DNA from: JACTUA01 sp035506435
GTDB lineage: Archaea > Halobacteriota > Methanomicrobia > Methanomicrobiales > JACTUA01
Assembly (NCBI GenBank): GCA_035506435.1
Contig: DATJPK010000095.1
Span: forward strand, 1 to 41,544
Length of the DNA stretch: 41,544 nucleotides
Reading direction: 5' to 3'
Below are positions 16,959 to 25,434 of this stretch, one piece after another. Each line of letters opens with the position of its first letter. The first letter of the stretch is position 1. The notes beneath the pieces were generated by a model. The model saw only the letters and a program-made list of their open reading frames with translations, ran no database searches and was not told where the DNA came from. The translations under genes were made by a program, and so were the position numbers.

Positions 16959-18929
16959 TCAGAGCGTGATCCGGTAGACCGAACCGACCACGAGGTCCAT
17001 CTTCTGCCGTGCCCAGTTCTCGGCCTGGGGATCCTCGGCCTGCTCCGGCGTGACGTTCTCCGGAATGGTGTAAATCTCCGCCTCCACCGGGAGCTCTTCC
17101 GTGTACGCCCGGTAGGGGACGAGGTTGTACACGAGGGTGCCGGTCTCGCCCGGGTCGAGGGTGATCATGGACCGGACCGGCTTATCCGTGAAGATCACGA
17201 ACTTGTCGCTCCCGAGCGCAAGGTAGTACGTCGTCCGCACCGAGCCGGTGTTCCTGATCTCGATCCTCGCCGGGTACGGGGTCCCGACCTTCATCTCGCC
17301 CGGGATGCTCTCCCGGAACAGCTCGGCGTTGATCTTCCCCCCCTGGCCCGGTTCATAGACCGCCGACTCGTTCCTCGCCACCGGGGTCACCCGTTTCAGG
17401 ACGATGTACTCGAGGAAATACTCCTTGTAGTCCCGGATGATGCGGTAATCCGTGAGCAGGCGGGCCTGGACCTCCTTGCTAAAATAGAACCTGCTGTAGG
17501 ACAGCTCGGTGAAGATCAGGTAGTTCGGCTGGTACTGGTCGATCTTGTCGAGGTCAGTCTTGTACTTGTTCTTCTCGAAGGGGCCCGTGAGCTCGATGAT
17601 GCGGGTGCTCGCTGCGCTGAAGTCATGGTTGCGCACCGAGTACTCGGCAACCACCTCCCGGAAGGTCGTCCCGATGAGGATCGAGTCATGCAGCCCCGAG
17701 GAGTACGCGTCGTTCTTCAGGTATCCGACGATATCGTCGACGCCCGAGTACTCCCCGCGGTCCCACATCGGGGAGGTGATGCCGGTAAAGAGGGTCGCGG
17801 CGATCACGATCAGGGCGAGCACCGCGATGCAAAGGGCTACCGGGTCCCGGATCCATCCTTTCTTCCTGACGGTCTGCAGGACGAAGAACGCGATCATGAG
17901 GTAGTAGAACGGGAGCGTGTAGTTGTAGTAGTGCTTGTACGGGGAGACCACGAAGAGGAGCACGTGGAGGATGGCGACCGAGATGACGAGGAAGGTCGCC
18001 TCCCGCTCCCTCCGGGCGACCCTGAACAGGTACCAGATGATGGTAATGAGGATGAGGAGCACGACAGCGACGTTGAAGGCAATTTCGGCGGGCGGGATCA
18101 GCTTGTCCGATCCCCAGGCAAAGACCCCCGTGATGGTGTCCGTGCCTCTCTGCACGATCTCGTTGATCGGGAGCGAGGAGAGCCGGCTCTGGGCGCCGGG
18201 CTTCTCGTACTTCTCCATGGAATAGTACAGGAGGCCGTGGAACCCCACCCCCGTTGAAAAGAGGCAGATGAGGAGGGGGAGGACGAAGATGAAGGCCGAG
18301 ACGAACATCACGACGATCCGTCGCTCGAACAGGGCTTTTATGTCGAATTTTGTCGTCCAGAGGACATACCCGGCGACCGCAGGGACGAGGAAGAGGGAGA
18401 TGTACTTCGCGTCCACGGCAAGCCCCATCATCGCCCCGGCAAGGACCGGGTACAGGAGTCCTCTCTCCTCCCCCTGCCGCTGCATCCGCCAGAAGAAGTA
18501 GAGGAACGCCGTGATGAAGAAGATCGAGAAAGCCTCGAGCATGATGATGCGGCTGTACAGGCTGTGGTACGCCGAGAAGGCGAGGAGCACCGCCGCGAGG
18601 AACCCAACCTTCCGGTCGTACATCTCCTTCCCGAAGAGGTACAGGAACGGGACGGTCAGGCTCCCGAAGAAGACCGAGAGGACCCGGACGGTGTCGAGGT
18701 CGTTCCCGAAGATGGGAGTCGAGGCCGCCCCGATGTACGAGAAGAACGGCGAGGTGTAGTTGAAGATGTCCGGCCGGATCGGGGCGAAACTGACCGAGAG
18801 GATCCGGTGCATGTCGGTGTAGTAGATCCACTCGTCGGGGTACATGCAGGTGTTCGCCACCCCGAGATACCGGATCAGGAAGGAGACGGAAAACAACCCG
18901 ACGATGATGGCGACGTCCTTTCTGTCCAT
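16959..18929 (-). CDS. GT39/ArnT-type membrane glycosyltransferase
   Basis: 656 residues. The N-terminal two-thirds have about 11-12 transmembrane helices; the first outer loop holds MYPDEWIYY, with the Asp32-Glu33 pair characteristic of dolichyl-phosphate-sugar-dependent GT39/GT83 enzymes. SRIIMLEAFSIFFITAFLYF and GLAVDAKYISLF match later conserved regions. The C-terminal third is a soluble outer domain, the last part (KVGTPYPARIEIRNTGSVRT onward) reading as a beta-sandwich. It should transfer a sugar from a polyprenyl-phosphate donor to lipid or protein on the outer face. GGAGGGAAGA just ahead supports the ATG at 18929 over the in-frame GTG at 18941. A perfect palindrome sits in its leader. 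Confidence 0.92.
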   Translation of the reverse strand: MDRKDVAIIVGLFSVSFLIRYLGVANTCMYPDEWIYYTDMHRILSVSFAPIRPDIFNYTSPFFSYIGAASTPIFGNDLDTVRVLSVFFGSLTVPFLYLFGKEMYDRKVGFLAAVLLAFSAYHSLYSRIIMLEAFSIFFITAFLYFFWRMQRQGEERGLLYPVLAGAMMGLAVDAKYISLFLVPAVAGYVLWTTKFDIKALFERRIVVMFVSAFIFVLPLLICLFSTGVGFHGLLYYSMEKYEKPGAQSRLSSLPINEIVQRGTDTITGVFAWGSDKLIPPAEIAFNVAVVLLILITIIWYLFRVARREREATFLVISVAILHVLLFVVSPYKHYYNYTLPFYYLMIAFFVLQTVRKKGWIRDPVALCIAVLALIVIAATLFTGITSPMWDRGEYSGVDDIVGYLKNDAYSSGLHDSILIGTTFREVVAEYSVRNHDFSAASTRIIELTGPFEKNKYKTDLDKIDQYQPNYLIFTELSYSRFYFSKEVQARLLTDYRIIRDYKEYFLEYIVLKRVTPVARNESAVYEPGQGGKINAELFRESIPGEMKVGTPYPARIEIRNTGSVRTTYYLALGSDKFVIFTDKPVRSMITLDPGETGTLVYNLVPYRAYTEELPVEAEIYTIPENVTPEQAEDPQAENWARQKMDLVVGSVYRITL

Positions 18930-18940
18930 TCTTCCCTCCA

Positions 18941-18958
18941 CCGGATCCCGGGATCCGG
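18941..18958. repeat. Perfect 18-base palindrome in the leader of the GT39 gene
   Basis: CCGGATCCCGGGATCCGG is its own reverse complement. It lies directly upstream of the ribosome site of the GT39-type gene and downstream of its predicted start of transcription (about 18970, from TTAATATG on the minus strand at 18991-19000). It could be an operator or an RNA hairpin limiting translation. Confidence 0.6.
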
Positions 18959-18990
18959 GTGGACCAGTACTATCGATTCAGTGTGAACGC

Positions 18991-19000
18991 TCATATTAAC
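18991..19000 (-). promoter_or_regulatory. TATA box for the GT39-type gene
   Basis: On the minus strand GTTAATATGA lies in an AT-rich spot and would place the transcription start near 18968-18972, giving a leader of about 40 bases containing the palindrome at 18941-18958. Confidence 0.45.
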
Positions 19001-19134
19001 TGCGAATTATGCACGGCAGGGTACCCCGCACGATTCGCGGCTCCCTGCGAAATCCCGCCCTCCCGGGTTGTTCCCGGTCCGCAGGGGCCGTATCGGACAG
19101 AAGGCGGCCCTGCATGCCCCTTTCCGTATGAAAA

Positions 19135-19142
19135 GGTTAAAT
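19135..19142 (+). promoter_or_regulatory. TATA box for the geranylgeranyl-reductase-family gene
   Basis: AAAAGGTTAAATGAG is AT-rich within GC-rich surroundings and lies about 28 bases ahead of the ATG at 19167, consistent with a leaderless message and helping to choose that start. Confidence 0.45.
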
Positions 19143-19166
19143 GAGGGCCGGCGACCAAGCAAGGTT

Positions 19167-20294
19167 ATGCAAAGGATGAGGTCCGACGTGGCGGTCATCG
19201 GGGCAGGCCCTGCCGGCTCCACGGCCGCACGGACGATCGCTCATCGGGGCTTCGATGTCCTCCTTCTCGAGAAGGACGAGTACCCGGGGTTCTCCAACGT
19301 CTGCGCCGGGGCGATGCCGGGCTCGATCATCGGGGACATGGGACTCGACCCCGGGGTCGTGGAGAAGGAGATCACCGGCCAGGACCACTACTTTCCCTGG
19401 GGGGTCGCGGGGAGCCCGCTCGAAAACGCGGTCACGGTGCTGCGGAAGGTGTTCGACCGGGCCCTCGCGGACCGGGCCGTTGAGAGAGGTGCCCGGATGC
19501 TCACCCGGACCCTCGTGAAGGACGTGACCGTCGGGAGCGACGGGGTGACCCTCGACGCAGGGGACACGGAGATCTCGTCGAAGCTCGTGGTCTTCGCCGA
19601 CGGCCCGAACAGTTTCGCCCACCGGAAGTTCGGGTTCGGGTTCCGGCCCGATACCGGGAACACCTGCATATCGGCGGTCTGCGAGATGGAGTGGGAGGGG
19701 AACCCCCTCGACCGGTTCGAGTTCTACTACGGGGACCGGATCGCCTCGTGGGGGTACGGCTGGGTCTTCCCGAAGAAGGACACGGTGAACGTCGGGGTCG
19801 GCTGCCTGGCGAGCCGGTCCGGGAAGAATATCATGGACCCGCTGAACTATCTCATCCGGGAACACCCGCTCACCCGGGACCGGCTGAAGGACCGGAAGAT
19901 CCTCACCCTCGCGACCGCAACCATCCCGGTCGCCCCGGCAGGGAAGATCTTCGGTGAACGGGCACTCGCGGTCGGGGACGCCGCCGGGATGGTCGACCCC
20001 ATCTCCGCCGGCGGGATCCACCACGCCATCCATGGCGGGAAGATCGCCGGCGGGGTATGCGCCGACGCACTCGAAAAGGGGGACTTCTCTTCGGGCTTCC
20101 TCTCCCGGTACCAGGACCGGTGGATGCGGTCCCGGGACTACTTCTTTATCTACCGGAAGTACCTCCTCTCGAATGCATTCCTGTACCTCTCGCGCTTTGA
20201 CCGGAATGCCTATGCGAAGATGACCGCATTATCACAGGGCGGCCTGAAGGGGCTGCCCGGGACGCTGGGGATGCTCGCCTGGAGGGGAAAATGA
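19167..20294 (+). CDS. Geranylgeranyl-reductase-family FAD-dependent oxidoreductase
   Basis: 375 residues. The N-terminus has the dinucleotide fold motif VAVIGAGPAGSTAA followed by LLLEKDEYP. The family Cys segment NVCAGAMPGS is present, as is LAVGDAAGMVDPISAGGI (second FAD motif, about residues 268-286). Archaeal members saturate the isoprenoid chains of membrane lipids or of polyprenyl carriers; this one could do either, and a related dehydrogenase role cannot be excluded. I chose ATG 19167, with ATG 19176 possible; the earlier in-frame ATGs at 19068 and 19128 lie ahead of or within the TATA region. Its stop overlaps the next gene's start (ATGA), so it is coupled to the first TIM-barrel-like lipoprotein. 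Confidence 0.9.
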   Translation: MQRMRSDVAVIGAGPAGSTAARTIAHRGFDVLLLEKDEYPGFSNVCAGAMPGSIIGDMGLDPGVVEKEITGQDHYFPWGVAGSPLENAVTVLRKVFDRALADRAVERGARMLTRTLVKDVTVGSDGVTLDAGDTEISSKLVVFADGPNSFAHRKFGFGFRPDTGNTCISAVCEMEWEGNPLDRFEFYYGDRIASWGYGWVFPKKDTVNVGVGCLASRSGKNIMDPLNYLIREHPLTRDRLKDRKILTLATATIPVAPAGKIFGERALAVGDAAGMVDPISAGGIHHAIHGGKIAGGVCADALEKGDFSSGFLSRYQDRWMRSRDYFFIYRKYLLSNAFLYLSRFDRNAYAKMTALSQGGLKGLPGTLGMLAWRGK

Positions 20295-21673
20295 CCGGAA
20301 CGTGGTGTGTGAAAGCCTGGAAAATCGGTATTGTCCTGTTGATCCTATTCATCGCGGCCTCGGGGTGCCTTCGGAGGCTGGAGGGTCAGCAGACTGTCCC
20401 GACGACGACATCGGCAATGACGTCCGCGCCGACCTCTGCGGGGACCGTGGTGCCGGACTATGCGCCGACGACTCCTGGGGCGACGGCATCCGCGGGGAGC
20501 CTTTCCCGGGTGAAGGTCGCGGTGGTATATGAACGGGTGACCGACGGTGCGGTGATCGGGAGGAACATGGCGGACGTGATCAGGATCTTCCAGGAGACCC
20601 GCACCGACCTGATCTTCCGGGGGTTCTTCAGATGGGAGGCGGTCCCCGCATCCCCCGGGGCATCGATGACCGGGTACCCTGCGAGCTATGTGAGCGGGAA
20701 GGCCGACATCGGGTACACGTACTCGCAGCTCGGGGACGCGATCCGGCAGATCAAGGCCGCGGAGCCCGGGGTGATCTTCATCGGTGCCGTCGCGGCCCAG
20801 CGACTGAACCGGCTGGAGTTCAACGACGAGACCGGCGAGGCCATCTCCCAGGACGGGACATGGGCGATGGCTCTCGACCCATCCTCATCCCTTCCGAAGT
20901 ACACGAAGGAGGATGGCCAGTGCACGGCGGCAAAGTTCCTCGGGTGGGTCGGTTCCGGGGTCCAGTGCCCCTCGGGATATGATGTCACGGCAGCCCCCGC
21001 TTATTTCCCCGATATAACCAATACCGGCTATCAGGAGCTGCTCGAGAGCTGGGCAGAGAAGCAGATCGATCTCGGGGCGGACGGGATATGGATCGACATG
21101 CTCTATGCCCAGGCGAGCTTCATCGCCCAGCAGACAGGGAACCCTGCCCACCCCGCGGTAAAAACCGCCTTCGAGGCCTCGTCGAAGGTCGTGGACGATA
21201 TCCATGCGTACGGGGAGATGAAGTATCACAAGCACGTCTACGTCGGCACGTGGTGGACCTTCGCCCAGCTGCCCTATTCCCCGCCGGACATGGACTTCGT
21301 CACCGTGGCGACGCCCGCGGGCGAGGTGTCGGGCGGCCTGAACAGCGGGAACTGGGACTCCATCCGGAGCCAGATAACGGGAGCCATCGGGAACAAACCC
21401 GTCCTCGTGTTCATCGACTGGAGCGGGAGCGCCTCGGCCCCGATGGGGGTGTTTTCCCAGTCCCTCACCCCGGCGCAGCAGGACGCCTTCCTCACGAGCG
21501 CTGACAGCTTCTTCCCCGGGAAAGGGATGATATTCGCGTTCCCGGTCCACGGTGGCACGTTCCCGATGAACTCGGCAAGGCTGTCCTATGGCAGGTACAA
21601 CGTGTACGACAGTCTTGCCCCGGAGTTCGATACGTTCGGGACCATACAGGACCTCGCACAGAAAAAGGGATGA
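20291..21673 (+). CDS. Exported lipoprotein, putative TIM-barrel glycosidase-like (copy 1)
   Basis: 460 residues. The signal peptide ends in a lipobox (LILFIAASGC), so the mature protein should be lipid-anchored outside. A Thr/Pro linker (about 33-70) leads to a conserved domain with KVAVVYERVTDG, QIDLGADGIWIDMLYA, VYVGTWWTF and VLVFIDW. The strand-ending Asp residues in GADGIWIDM and VFIDW recall the catalytic sites of TIM-barrel glycosidases such as GH114-type enzymes, but I cannot assign a family. The next gene is a clear paralogue of the same length. It overlaps the geranylgeranyl-reductase-family gene by ATGA. A role in trimming a surface polysaccharide is inferred from context only. Confidence 0.85.
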   Translation: MTGTWCVKAWKIGIVLLILFIAASGCLRRLEGQQTVPTTTSAMTSAPTSAGTVVPDYAPTTPGATASAGSLSRVKVAVVYERVTDGAVIGRNMADVIRIFQETRTDLIFRGFFRWEAVPASPGASMTGYPASYVSGKADIGYTYSQLGDAIRQIKAAEPGVIFIGAVAAQRLNRLEFNDETGEAISQDGTWAMALDPSSSLPKYTKEDGQCTAAKFLGWVGSGVQCPSGYDVTAAPAYFPDITNTGYQELLESWAEKQIDLGADGIWIDMLYAQASFIAQQTGNPAHPAVKTAFEASSKVVDDIHAYGEMKYHKHVYVGTWWTFAQLPYSPPDMDFVTVATPAGEVSGGLNSGNWDSIRSQITGAIGNKPVLVFIDWSGSASAPMGVFSQSLTPAQQDAFLTSADSFFPGKGMIFAFPVHGGTFPMNSARLSYGRYNVYDSLAPEFDTFGTIQDLAQKKG

Positions 21674-21703
21674 CGGCAATCACCCCTTCCATTCGCGGAC
21701 CGC

Positions 21704-21713
21704 GTATTTTTTC
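21704..21713 (+). promoter_or_regulatory. T-rich site: terminator of copy 1 and/or promoter of copy 2
   Basis: GCGTATTTTTTCATC has a T6 run 33 bases after the stop of copy 1, suited to archaeal termination. It also lies about 31 bases ahead of the copy 2 ATG and can serve as a TATA box, which would give an almost leaderless message. Confidence 0.4.
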
Positions 21714-21739
21714 ATCTTAGAAGATCACAGTGGGTCGGT

Positions 21740-23122
21740 ATGAACGGGAAAACCCTGAAAATTGGTATGGTTCTCCTCGTATTCCTCCTCGTCCTTTCCT
21801 CGTTCGGCGGATGCTTTCGGCGTGCCGTGCCGCCGGGCGTTACCCCTACCTCTGCGCCGTATACGACCAGGGCCACCCAGGTCACGCCTCCCGGGAACGG
21901 CACCCTCACGTCGGCTGATCAGGCGAGGCTCGCGATGTCGAAGATCAGGGTCGCGATCGTGTACGACAGGATCTCTGACGGCGTGGTGATCGGGCGGAGT
22001 ATCGATGACGTTATCGGTATTCTTGACGACACCCGAACGGACCTGATCCTCAAGGACTTCATAAGGTGGGAACCGGTGCCGGACACTGCCACCTCGGCGG
22101 TCCCGGGGTACCCGGCTAACTATGCGGCAGGGAAAGCGAAGATCGGGTACACCTACGAGCAGCTCGCCGATGCGACGAACCGGATCAAGGCGGCGAGGCC
22201 GGGTACCATCATCATGGGGGCCATCTCGACCCAGCGCCTGAACAATCCCGAGGTGAACGACCTGACCGGCCAGGCATATCCGACAGACCAGGCCTGGGCC
22301 ATGGCCTTCGATCCGGCGAAGTTCGACCTGACCGGGGCGCTCGGGTCCAAGGAGGACGTCCAGTGCAAGGCGGCAAAGGCCCTGGGATGGGTACCCTCCA
22401 GCACCACCTGCCCGTCGGGGTACAGCATGGCGGACGCCCCGGCGTTCTTCTCTGACATCACGAACCCGGATTACCAGGACCTCCTCGTTGACCGGGCCGA
22501 GAAGCAGATCGACCTCGGGGCAGATGCCATCTGGATCGACATGCTCTATGCGGAGGCGATGGCAATCTCCGAGGAGACCAAGAACCCGAACCACCCCGGG
22601 GCCAGGGCGGCGGTCGACGCGGCATCGGCGGTCATCGACCGGATCCATGCCTACGGGCAGTCTAAGGGGAAATATGTACCGGTCGGGACCTGGTGGACCT
22701 ACGTCGACCTCTCGTATGCCTCTCCTGACCTGGACTTCGTGACCGCGACGCCCAAGTCCACCGAGATCACGGGCGGCCTGGATGGTGCCGGCTGGGACGA
22801 CATCAGGAGGCAGGTGACGGGAAGAAGCGGGAATATCCCGATTATTGCAGTCATCGACTGGGGTGGATCCGATGGCGGGGTCGGTGCGCCCCTCACGGTC
22901 TTCAGCCAGCAGCTGACCGATGCCCGGCAGGACGAGTTCATCACCAGCGCGGATGCCTTCTTCAGGGGGAAGGGGATCATCTTCGCGTACCCTGTCCACG
23001 GGGGCACCTTCCCGACGAAGTCGGCACGGCTTGCCTTCGGGAAATACAACGTGTACGATGCCCTTGCGCCCGAGTTCCAGACGTACGGAACCATCAAGCA
23101 GCTCGCCCAGGCAGCCGGCTAG
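21740..23122 (+). CDS. Exported lipoprotein, putative TIM-barrel glycosidase-like (copy 2)
   Basis: 460 residues, paralogous to the preceding gene along its whole length (about half of positions identical by eye in the core). The lipobox is LVLSSFGGC. Shared landmarks are KIRVAIVYDRISDG, KQIDLGADAIWIDMLYA, PVGTWWTYVDL, DFVTATP and IIAVIDWGGS. The candidate catalytic Asp residues of copy 1 are kept in GADAIWIDM and AVIDW, so both copies look active. The N-terminal linkers differ strongly, as expected for a non-catalytic spacer. Start ATG 21740 gives the correct signal peptide; its ribosome site is weak. The substrate is unknown. Confidence 0.86.
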   Translation: MNGKTLKIGMVLLVFLLVLSSFGGCFRRAVPPGVTPTSAPYTTRATQVTPPGNGTLTSADQARLAMSKIRVAIVYDRISDGVVIGRSIDDVIGILDDTRTDLILKDFIRWEPVPDTATSAVPGYPANYAAGKAKIGYTYEQLADATNRIKAARPGTIIMGAISTQRLNNPEVNDLTGQAYPTDQAWAMAFDPAKFDLTGALGSKEDVQCKAAKALGWVPSSTTCPSGYSMADAPAFFSDITNPDYQDLLVDRAEKQIDLGADAIWIDMLYAEAMAISEETKNPNHPGARAAVDAASAVIDRIHAYGQSKGKYVPVGTWWTYVDLSYASPDLDFVTATPKSTEITGGLDGAGWDDIRRQVTGRSGNIPIIAVIDWGGSDGGVGAPLTVFSQQLTDARQDEFITSADAFFRGKGIIFAYPVHGGTFPTKSARLAFGKYNVYDALAPEFQTYGTIKQLAQAAG

Positions 23123-23141
23123 CGTCCGGATCCGGATTCCC

Positions 23142-23147
23142 TTTTTT
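23142..23147 (+). terminator. U-tract terminator after copy 2
   Basis: CCCTTTTTTGCC follows the stop codon by about 20 bases, just after the GC-rich palindromic TCCGGATCCGGA, which may form a short hairpin. Confidence 0.5.
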
Positions 23148-23213
23148 GCCGACCCGGTAACCGGCAGGCATTGGGCCGGCGGGCACCTTTGTCCTGCGGC
23201 TGGAAGCGGAAGG

Positions 23214-23224
23214 CTTATATAAAC
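23214..23224 (+). promoter_or_regulatory. TATA box for the beta-helix protein gene
   Basis: GGCTTATATAAACTTG is a near-consensus archaeal TATA box. Transcription should start near 23245, placing the ribosome site AGGTGAT (23247-23253) at the very start of the message. Confidence 0.7.
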
Positions 23225-23256
23225 TTGTTCAAGAGTCCACACAGGCAGGTGATACC

Positions 23257-24717
23257 ATGAACTACCCCAGGTGCCGAGCCACCCCCTCCCGGGAAACCCC
23301 TTCCCTGGCAATCCTCGTTGCCGTCCTTGCGATGGCATTGTTCCTTCTCGTCGCAGCAGGGGCCGCGAAAACCATCTCGGTCCCGGGGGACTACCCGTCC
23401 ATCAACCCGGCAATCAGGGCAGCATCCCCAGGGGATACCATCGTCGTCCACAAGGGGGTGTATCCCGAGAACCTCGTCATCGGGAAGAGCCTCACTCTCG
23501 TCGGTGACGGGTTGCCCGCCCTCAAGGCGAAGGATGACGGGAACGGGGTCACGATATCCGCCGATAACGTGGTCTTCCGGGGGTTCCAGGTCACGAACAC
23601 CCGCAAGGGCTTTGCCGCGATTGCCATGGCCTCGACAGGATCAGTGATCAGGGATAATATCATCTCTGATTCCTTCACCGGTCTCAACATCACCAGGTCC
23701 AGGGATATCCTCGTGAAGAACAACATCATCGAGGGCATCCACCAGGACCCCCATTACAACGGCGACGGGATCCTCCTTAATGAATCGACGGGAGTCAGGA
23801 TTGTCAGGAATGCCTTTGCGAACAACTGGATAAGTATCCACCTGAACGCCGCAGATGCGAACGAGGTATCGGGTAACACGTTCTACGGTGACAACGTGGG
23901 GATGCTCTTCGGGACCTCCTCGGAGAACACGGTGTCCGGGAACACCTTCATGAACTGCGGGCTCAACATCGAGACCGGCCCGGGCATCAGCAGCTATGGC
24001 CGGAACAACCAGGTGACAGGGAATACCGTGAACGGGAAGCCCCTGGTCTACCTCGAGAACCGGAACGACATGACGGTCACGGGTGCAGGGCAGGTCATCC
24101 TGCTCAACTGCCAGAGAATCCTCGTCACCGGGAACTCCATTTCGCGGGCCACGGTGGGAATCCAGCTCTGGGACTCAGATCAGAATACCATCCAGGGAAA
24201 CCGCCTGGTCAACAATAACCGTGGCGGGATATCGCTCACCCATTCGAGCGGCAACGAGCTGTCAGACAACGTCGTGGTGCTGAACGATGACGGTATCCAC
24301 CTGGCTTACTCGGATGGCAACACCATCACCCGGAACAACGTGAGCTACCAGAACCTGATCGGGATCTCACTCCTCCACTCGACGGGGAACGCCATCTCCC
24401 TGAATCTCATCCGGGAGAACAAGCGGGGGACCACCATGCGCCTTGCTCCCGATAACGTGCTTTCGCTCAACGATTACATAGACAATAACGAACAGGTCAC
24501 GTCATACCAGTCGCCGAATTCCTGGAACACGATGGATCCTGTCCCGTATTCCTATAACGGGAAGAGGTATTCCAGTCCCATGGGCAATTACTGGAGCGAT
24601 TATGTGACCACAGACACAAATAACGACGGGATAGCCGACAGCCCCTACGTGATAAAAGAGAATAACGAGGATTTCTACCCGAGGGCGCAGCCCCTCACCT
24701 CCTATACGTTTCCTTAA
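23257..24717 (+). CDS. Exported parallel beta-helix (NosD/PbH1) protein
   Basis: 486 residues. After a signal segment (SLAILVAVLAMALFLLVAAG), the mature start KTISVPGDYPSINPAIRAAS and GDTIVVHKGVYPENLVIGKS are the hallmark of NosD/carbohydrate-binding beta-helix proteins. Many right-handed helix repeats follow (GNTF, NTIxxN and similar, about 110-420). The C-terminal YYWSDY-type signature GNYWSDYVTTDTNNDGIAD and SPYVIKENNEDFYP closes the domain as in methanogen surface proteins. It probably binds or cleaves surface polysaccharide, or acts as a scaffold; no copper-handling partner genes are present. Its start is fixed by AGGTGATACC ahead of the ATG, the same leader as that of the COG1361-type gene at 10465. 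It is convergent with the sulfate-activation operon. Confidence 0.92.
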   Translation: MNYPRCRATPSRETPSLAILVAVLAMALFLLVAAGAAKTISVPGDYPSINPAIRAASPGDTIVVHKGVYPENLVIGKSLTLVGDGLPALKAKDDGNGVTISADNVVFRGFQVTNTRKGFAAIAMASTGSVIRDNIISDSFTGLNITRSRDILVKNNIIEGIHQDPHYNGDGILLNESTGVRIVRNAFANNWISIHLNAADANEVSGNTFYGDNVGMLFGTSSENTVSGNTFMNCGLNIETGPGISSYGRNNQVTGNTVNGKPLVYLENRNDMTVTGAGQVILLNCQRILVTGNSISRATVGIQLWDSDQNTIQGNRLVNNNRGGISLTHSSGNELSDNVVVLNDDGIHLAYSDGNTITRNNVSYQNLIGISLLHSTGNAISLNLIRENKRGTTMRLAPDNVLSLNDYIDNNEQVTSYQSPNSWNTMDPVPYSYNGKRYSSPMGNYWSDYVTTDTNNDGIADSPYVIKENNEDFYPRAQPLTSYTFP

Positions 24718-25434
24718 TTACCCCTTTTGCATTCCCTCGATGATACGCCTGAAGTCCGTGATCCTCGGCGTGCCGAGGTCTGCCGTGCCACTGCTCCAGA
24801 ACCCGTAGCCGGAGTGATCGCCGAAGATCCCGATGGCCTGCATGCCATGGTCCGAGAGGATGATCTTCGGCACCTTCACTGACGCCGCGATCTCGTCGAG
24901 GTCACGGTAGATCATCCGCATGAGCATCCGGTTGCCGAAGTTCAGGTGCCCGATCACATCGGCAATACTGAAGTACCCGAGGACGAAGTCATGGTCCCCG
25001 GCGACGGCGTCCTGGAACTTCTTTTTGATCTCCCGGTGGTGCCGGAAGGCATGGTCGTTGTACGCCTTCCGGACCTCCTCCTTCTTTCCATCGTCACCGG
25101 CCTCGAAGAAAGCCTTCAGGAGCCGGCGCTCCTCCTCGTGCTGGGCAAGGTCGTAGCTGAAGCCGGGGAGGTCGATGACGACCGGGTCCCGGAAGGCCGA
25201 AAAGAGCGTCTCCTCCGGGTCGAACCGGTAGTTCCACATCTCCTTGTCCCCGTCGGCCAGGACCACCTTCTCCTTGTTAGCTCCCGTCATGAAGGAGCTC
25301 CAGAGGACCATCGTCCGCGGGAGGGAGAACTCGGAGATGTCCGTCCTGCCATGGAACTTCTGCATCAGGTGGACGGGCTGGAACGCCTCGACGAGCGCGA
25401 GCTCGAGCGCGTCGATGGCAAGGACGACGATCAC
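24718..25434 (-). CDS. Small alkaline-phosphatase-superfamily protein linked to cysDN
   Basis: 238 residues, short for its superfamily. VLAIDALE gives the first metal Asp (Asp8). PRTMVLWSSFMTG holds a candidate Thr nucleophile, SIADVIGHLNFG a later Asp/His pair, and IILSDHGM plus GDHSGYG the remaining metal-binding residues. The active site therefore looks complete despite the reduced size. Substrates of such enzymes range over phosphomonoesters, phosphodiesters, nucleotides and sulfate esters. Since its ATG overlaps the cysN stop (ATGA), a role with APS or a sulfated or phosphorylated product is inferred, not shown. No signal peptide, so cytoplasmic. It ends at the base next to the convergent NosD-like gene. 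Confidence 0.85.
   Translation of the reverse strand: MIVVLAIDALELALVEAFQPVHLMQKFHGRTDISEFSLPRTMVLWSSFMTGANKEKVVLADGDKEMWNYRFDPEETLFSAFRDPVVIDLPGFSYDLAQHEEERRLLKAFFEAGDDGKKEEVRKAYNDHAFRHHREIKKKFQDAVAGDHDFVLGYFSIADVIGHLNFGNRMLMRMIYRDLDEIAASVKVPKIILSDHGMQAIGIFGDHSGYGFWSSGTADLGTPRITDFRRIIEGMQKG

Noticed and set aside
21725..23338. 537-codon minus-strand frame
   Set aside because: It covers the antisense of the second lipoprotein and crosses a strong plus-strand promoter; no domain or start signal.
23641..24480. Repetitive DNA that could look like a repeat array
   Set aside because: The periodicity comes from the beta-helix repeats of the NosD-like protein; there are no conserved repeat-spacer units, so not a CRISPR array.
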